Shown: piece by piece, positions 61,769 through 64,000 of the stretch
How positions within the stretch are numbered: the stretch's first letter is position 1
How the letters are laid out: each line of letters opens with the position of its first letter
From: an uncultured Bacteroidota bacterium
Lineage (GTDB): Bacteria > Bacteroidota > Bacteroidia > UKL13-3
Direction: 5' to 3'
Assembly (NCBI GenBank): GCA_903910445.1
Contig: CAIVZR010000035.1
Coordinates: 1 to 64,000, forward strand
DNA length: 64,000 nt
Translations under genes and position numbers: made by a program
Notes under the pieces: generated by a model
The model's input: the letters and a program-made list of their open reading frames with translations, nothing else
Database searches by the model: none
What the model was told of the DNA's origin: nothing

Positions 61769-61936
61769 GTTTAAAAAAATATATTGATTGCTGCAAATGA
61801 AGTAGTTTTTTTTGATAATTCGACTATGCCCAATTAAAATATTAATTTCGAGCTTCATGTCTTTCTACCTGCAGGTACCTTTTAATTCATTGCATCCATA
61901 ATTGCATGAAATAAATACCCATTCTCATTAAATAAA

Positions 61937-61967
61937 TTGGCGCTGTTTCCTAATAGCCTTACCTTTG
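61937..61967 (+). promoter_or_regulatory. Promoter of the TPM-domain genes
   Basis: TTG at 61937-61939 is 20 bases from TACCTTTG at 61960-61967, an exact TAnnTTTG box. The leader would be about 45 bases. Confidence 0.6.
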
Positions 61968-62016
61968 CATCGATTATTTTATTTACTAATCATCTCTTTT
62001 TATATACCCAACAATA

Positions 62017-62442
62017 ATGACGATCGCTCGTATTCGAAATTTTATTACAGGAGATAATATTCAGCTAACTCCTTCCGAAATTCAAAGGATATCAGAAAAG
62101 ACAGCCGAGATTGCCCGCTTTTCCAGTGGGAGAATTCATCTTCATCTAGAGAAAAATGCATCTTTAAGGGTGCTAGATCGTGCTTCAGAGATTTTCGACA
62201 TGCTATTTTTAGGTGAGAAGGAGGAAACTCCATACGTTCTTATCTATGTATGTAAGAATAATAAACAATTCGCCTTGGTATGTGGCCCTTCTTTGGATCA
62301 TTTACTGCCACCGAATGCGTGGACCGAAACCATAGAAAACATGACCATCTATTTTAAAAATGGAGATATTGGCAAAGCGATAATGGAAGGTATGGAATCG
62401 GCTGAAAAGGTGCTTACTTCAAAATTCCCAATAAATATATAA
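62017..62442 (+). CDS. TPM-domain protein (short)
   Basis: The 141-residue protein lacks a signal peptide. It has LTPSEIQRISEKTAEIARFSSGRIHLHLEK, PYVLIYVCKNNKQFALVCGPSLDHLLPPNAW and a final FKNGDIGKAIMEGMESAEKVL, the pattern of TPM (TLP18.3/Psb32/MOLO-1) domains. Such short TPM proteins usually lie in lemA-TPM-TPM operons in this phylum; lemA is missing here. It lies seven bases before the next TPM gene. The function is not known. Confidence 0.8.
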   Translation: MTIARIRNFITGDNIQLTPSEIQRISEKTAEIARFSSGRIHLHLEKNASLRVLDRASEIFDMLFLGEKEETPYVLIYVCKNNKQFALVCGPSLDHLLPPNAWTETIENMTIYFKNGDIGKAIMEGMESAEKVLTSKFPINI

Positions 62443-62449
62443 CTAGTTA

Positions 62450-63202
62450 ATGCAGATAAATATATCAAATCGAATGCTTCATTTTAAAAACTATTGTTTG
62501 CTCATCCTTACCTGCTTACTATATATAAGCAGCGAAGCTCAGTCAACCTCCGATTCAATAACTTCCGAAAGCAATGTCATAGATAATGCCCAGCTTTTCA
62601 ATCCAATCGAAATGGATTCATTGAACTGGCTTATTAATGATTATAAAACCAATGCTTCCCTAACTTTCATAATAGTTACTGAATCGAAGATTAACGCTGA
62701 CTCTTTAAATTCTATTCTTGATGGCATGAAGAGCCATTACCCAGCGAAGAAGAGTGTTTTTGTTTTGTTTGATAAGTCAGATTCCAAGGCCTATTCGTTA
62801 GTGAGTTCCGATTTGAATGAGCAATTATCAGAAAAGTTCTGTGCTCAAGTATCACGGCAGATTATAGAAGCATCCTTTAAACAACACCAGTATTATGAAG
62901 GGTTGAAAGGTGCACTATTGGCCTTCTCTGGAACATTACAAGGTAACTATAAACTAAAACCCGATCTCAATCCCGAATATTCTCATAAGGCATTTGTGAT
63001 TCCTGTTGCCATTTCGGTTGCCTTTGTGCTGGCAGCCATTTTGGCAAGTGCTTATTCAGAAAGGAAAGTGCGCCAACTTATGCATAAGTTTGATATTCCT
63101 GATTTCAATGCACGCATCATTTTGGGTATCGAACGACCAGTTACTCCTGAAAATGGAGGTTGGGATACCTTTAAAGGAGGCGGCGAGGCTGGACAATGGT
63201 AA
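62450..63202 (+). CDS. TPM-domain membrane protein
   Basis: The 250-residue protein (or 242 from the ATG at 62474, which gives a cleaner signal peptide) has an exported TPM domain: VIDNAQLFNPIEMDSLNWLI, SLTFIIVTESKINADSL, KKSVFVLFDKSDSKAYSLVS and a late helix (VAISVAFVLAAILASAY). It ends with a glycine-rich tail (TFKGGGEAGQW). This matches the membrane-anchored member of TPM gene pairs in Bacteroidota. The tail resembles the GGxxG ends of such proteins. Confidence 0.82.
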   Translation: MQINISNRMLHFKNYCLLILTCLLYISSEAQSTSDSITSESNVIDNAQLFNPIEMDSLNWLINDYKTNASLTFIIVTESKINADSLNSILDGMKSHYPAKKSVFVLFDKSDSKAYSLVSSDLNEQLSEKFCAQVSRQIIEASFKQHQYYEGLKGALLAFSGTLQGNYKLKPDLNPEYSHKAFVIPVAISVAFVLAAILASAYSERKVRQLMHKFDIPDFNARIILGIERPVTPENGGWDTFKGGGEAGQW

Positions 63203-63275
63203 TCAGTATTTGAAACCGATCTACTGCTTAAAAAAAAACTTAAAATTCTATTTTTTACAATGAACTAAATTGATG

Positions 63276-63283
63276 TATATTTG
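63276..63283 (+). promoter_or_regulatory. -7 box of the cysteine desulfurase gene
   Basis: TATATTTG is an exact TAnnTTTG box. Transcription would start near 63289. The leader includes AGGAGCC at 63309-63315, a purine-rich site nine bases before the ATG at 63325. Confidence 0.6.
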
Positions 63284-63324
63284 TAATCATTCTAAACAAG
63301 GAAAATTTAGGAGCCAAAAAGAGT

Positions 63325-64000
63325 ATGTTGAAATTACCGATTTATTTAGATAATAACGCCACAACCCCTGTAGATCCAAGGGTTTTGCAAGATATGTTAC
63401 CCTACTTTACCGATGTGTTTGGGAATGCGGCAAGTCGCAACCATCCATTCGGTTGGAAGGCAGAGGAGGCAGTTGATTACGCAAGAGAGCAAGTAGCCCA
63501 AGTGATTGGTGCCAGCGAAAAGGAGATCATTTTCACTTCCGGAGCAACCGAAAGCAATAATTTGGCCATCAAAGGGGTATATGAAATGTATGCCGAAAAA
63601 GGGAACCATATTATTACCCTGACTACCGAGCACAAAGCAGTGCTAGATACCTGCAAGCACCTTGAAAAAATGGGCGCCGATATCACTTACTTGTCGGTAA
63701 AGGGCGATGGAATGATTGATTTAGATGAATTGGAAGCCGCCATGAAACCCACTACCATCTTGGTATCGGTGATGTTTGCGAATAATGAGATTGGAGTGAT
63801 TCAGCCAATAAAAGAGATAGCCGCTATAGCACATAAACATGGAGCATTGTTTCATACCGATGCTACCCAAGCTGTTGGAAAAGTAAATACCGATGTCAAT
63901 GAATTTGGAATCGATTTGCTTTCATATACTGCTCATAAAATGTATGGCCCCAAAGGAATAGGTGCACTCTACGTGCGTCGTAAGAACCCAAGAGTGAAAG
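63325..64000 (+). CDS. iscS: Cysteine desulfurase, IscS/NifS type (3' end outside window)
   Basis: The visible 225 codons read [20 protein letters not shown], then [26 protein letters not shown] with the PLP-stacking histidine, [22 protein letters not shown] and [18 protein letters not shown] with the PLP-binding lysine. This class of PLP enzyme removes sulfur from cysteine for iron-sulfur cluster assembly. The gene is cut by the window end, so the active-site cysteine loop is not visible. Neighbours iscU or iscA are expected to follow. Confidence 0.93.
   Translation, partial: MLKLPIYLDNNATTPVDPRVLQDMLPYFTDVFGNAASRNHPFGWKAEEAVDYAREQVAQVIGASEKEIIFTSGATESNNLAIKGVYEMYAEKGNHIITLTTEHKAVLDTCKHLEKMGADITYLSVKGDGMIDLDELEAAMKPTTILVSVMFANNEIGVIQPIKEIAAIAHKHGALFHTDATQAVGKVNTDVNEFGIDLLSYTAHKMYGPKGIGALYVRRKNPRVK

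Overview
The window reads as a chromosomal segment of an aerobic member of the Bacteroidota. Direct signs are AT-rich DNA, promoters of the TAnnTTTG type, two TonB-dependent receptors with N-terminal carboxypeptidase-regulatory-like domains, a type IX secretion (T9SS) C-terminal sorting domain, a Bacteroidota-style cytochrome oxidase operon and type VI secretion genes of the Bacteroidota subtype (T6SSiii). The species cannot be named from the sequence. No tRNA, rRNA, CRISPR array, transposase or integrase was recognised.

Layout. 1-9.7 kb: the tail of an adenylate-forming ligase, a repeat-rich spacer, a PQQ-type beta-propeller, an acyl-CoA carboxylase beta subunit, a small SRP RNA gene, an FkbM methyltransferase, methionine aminopeptidase, a TonB receptor and an ABC ATPase. 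9.9-14.6 kb: an ABC-2 permease and a 1153-residue secreted protein with MORN/YwqK-type repeats. 14.6-22.8 kb: a respiratory block on the minus strand, transcribed as coxB (with fused cytochrome c), coxA, a half-length CtaA-like protein, ctaB, two subunit-III genes and a subunit-IV gene, then after a terminator sco and a DUF420 gene. 23-32.6 kb: a LiaF-like protein, a LytS/LytR-type two-component pair, an alpha/beta hydrolase, aroE, dedA, two tiny lipoproteins missed by ordinary gene length cut-offs, a glycosyltransferase, two GNAT acetyltransferases, an HU-CCDC81/SPOR protein and a DUF4349 lipoprotein.

32.6-37.1 kb: a three-gene condensin-like set (SMC-type ATPase, kleisin-like and MukE-like proteins) resembling MksBEF or the JetABC part of Wadjet. 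The SMC gene comes first, and no JetD-type nuclease gene is next to it. 37.3-39.4 kb: three lipid genes (CdsA-like, CDP-alcohol phosphatidyltransferase, dolichol-kinase-like). 39.4-52.2 kb: a minus-strand T6SS locus with tssB, tssC, three hcp (tssD) genes, vgrG, tssE, tssF and PAAR, then a cargo section with a duplicated-domain protein, a zinc metallopeptidase (probable effector), an adjoining lipoprotein (possible immunity protein), a DUF5675 protein and a DUF4123 adaptor. tssG, tssH/clpV, tssK and the membrane-complex genes are absent here and must lie elsewhere if the machine works. 52.6-64 kb: P5C dehydrogenase, a TonB receptor, a GH13 lipoprotein amylase, a T9SS-exported sialidase-like repeat protein, two TPM-domain proteins and the start of an IscS-type cysteine desulfurase cut by the window end.

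How it fits together: the cox block supplies structural subunits plus heme O (CtaB) and copper (Sco) assembly functions. The T6SS block supplies sheath, tube, spike, baseplate parts and a cargo module. The condensin-like genes and the T6SS cargo section hold the least characterised biology. All functions are inferred from sequence motifs recognised by eye; no database search was run.
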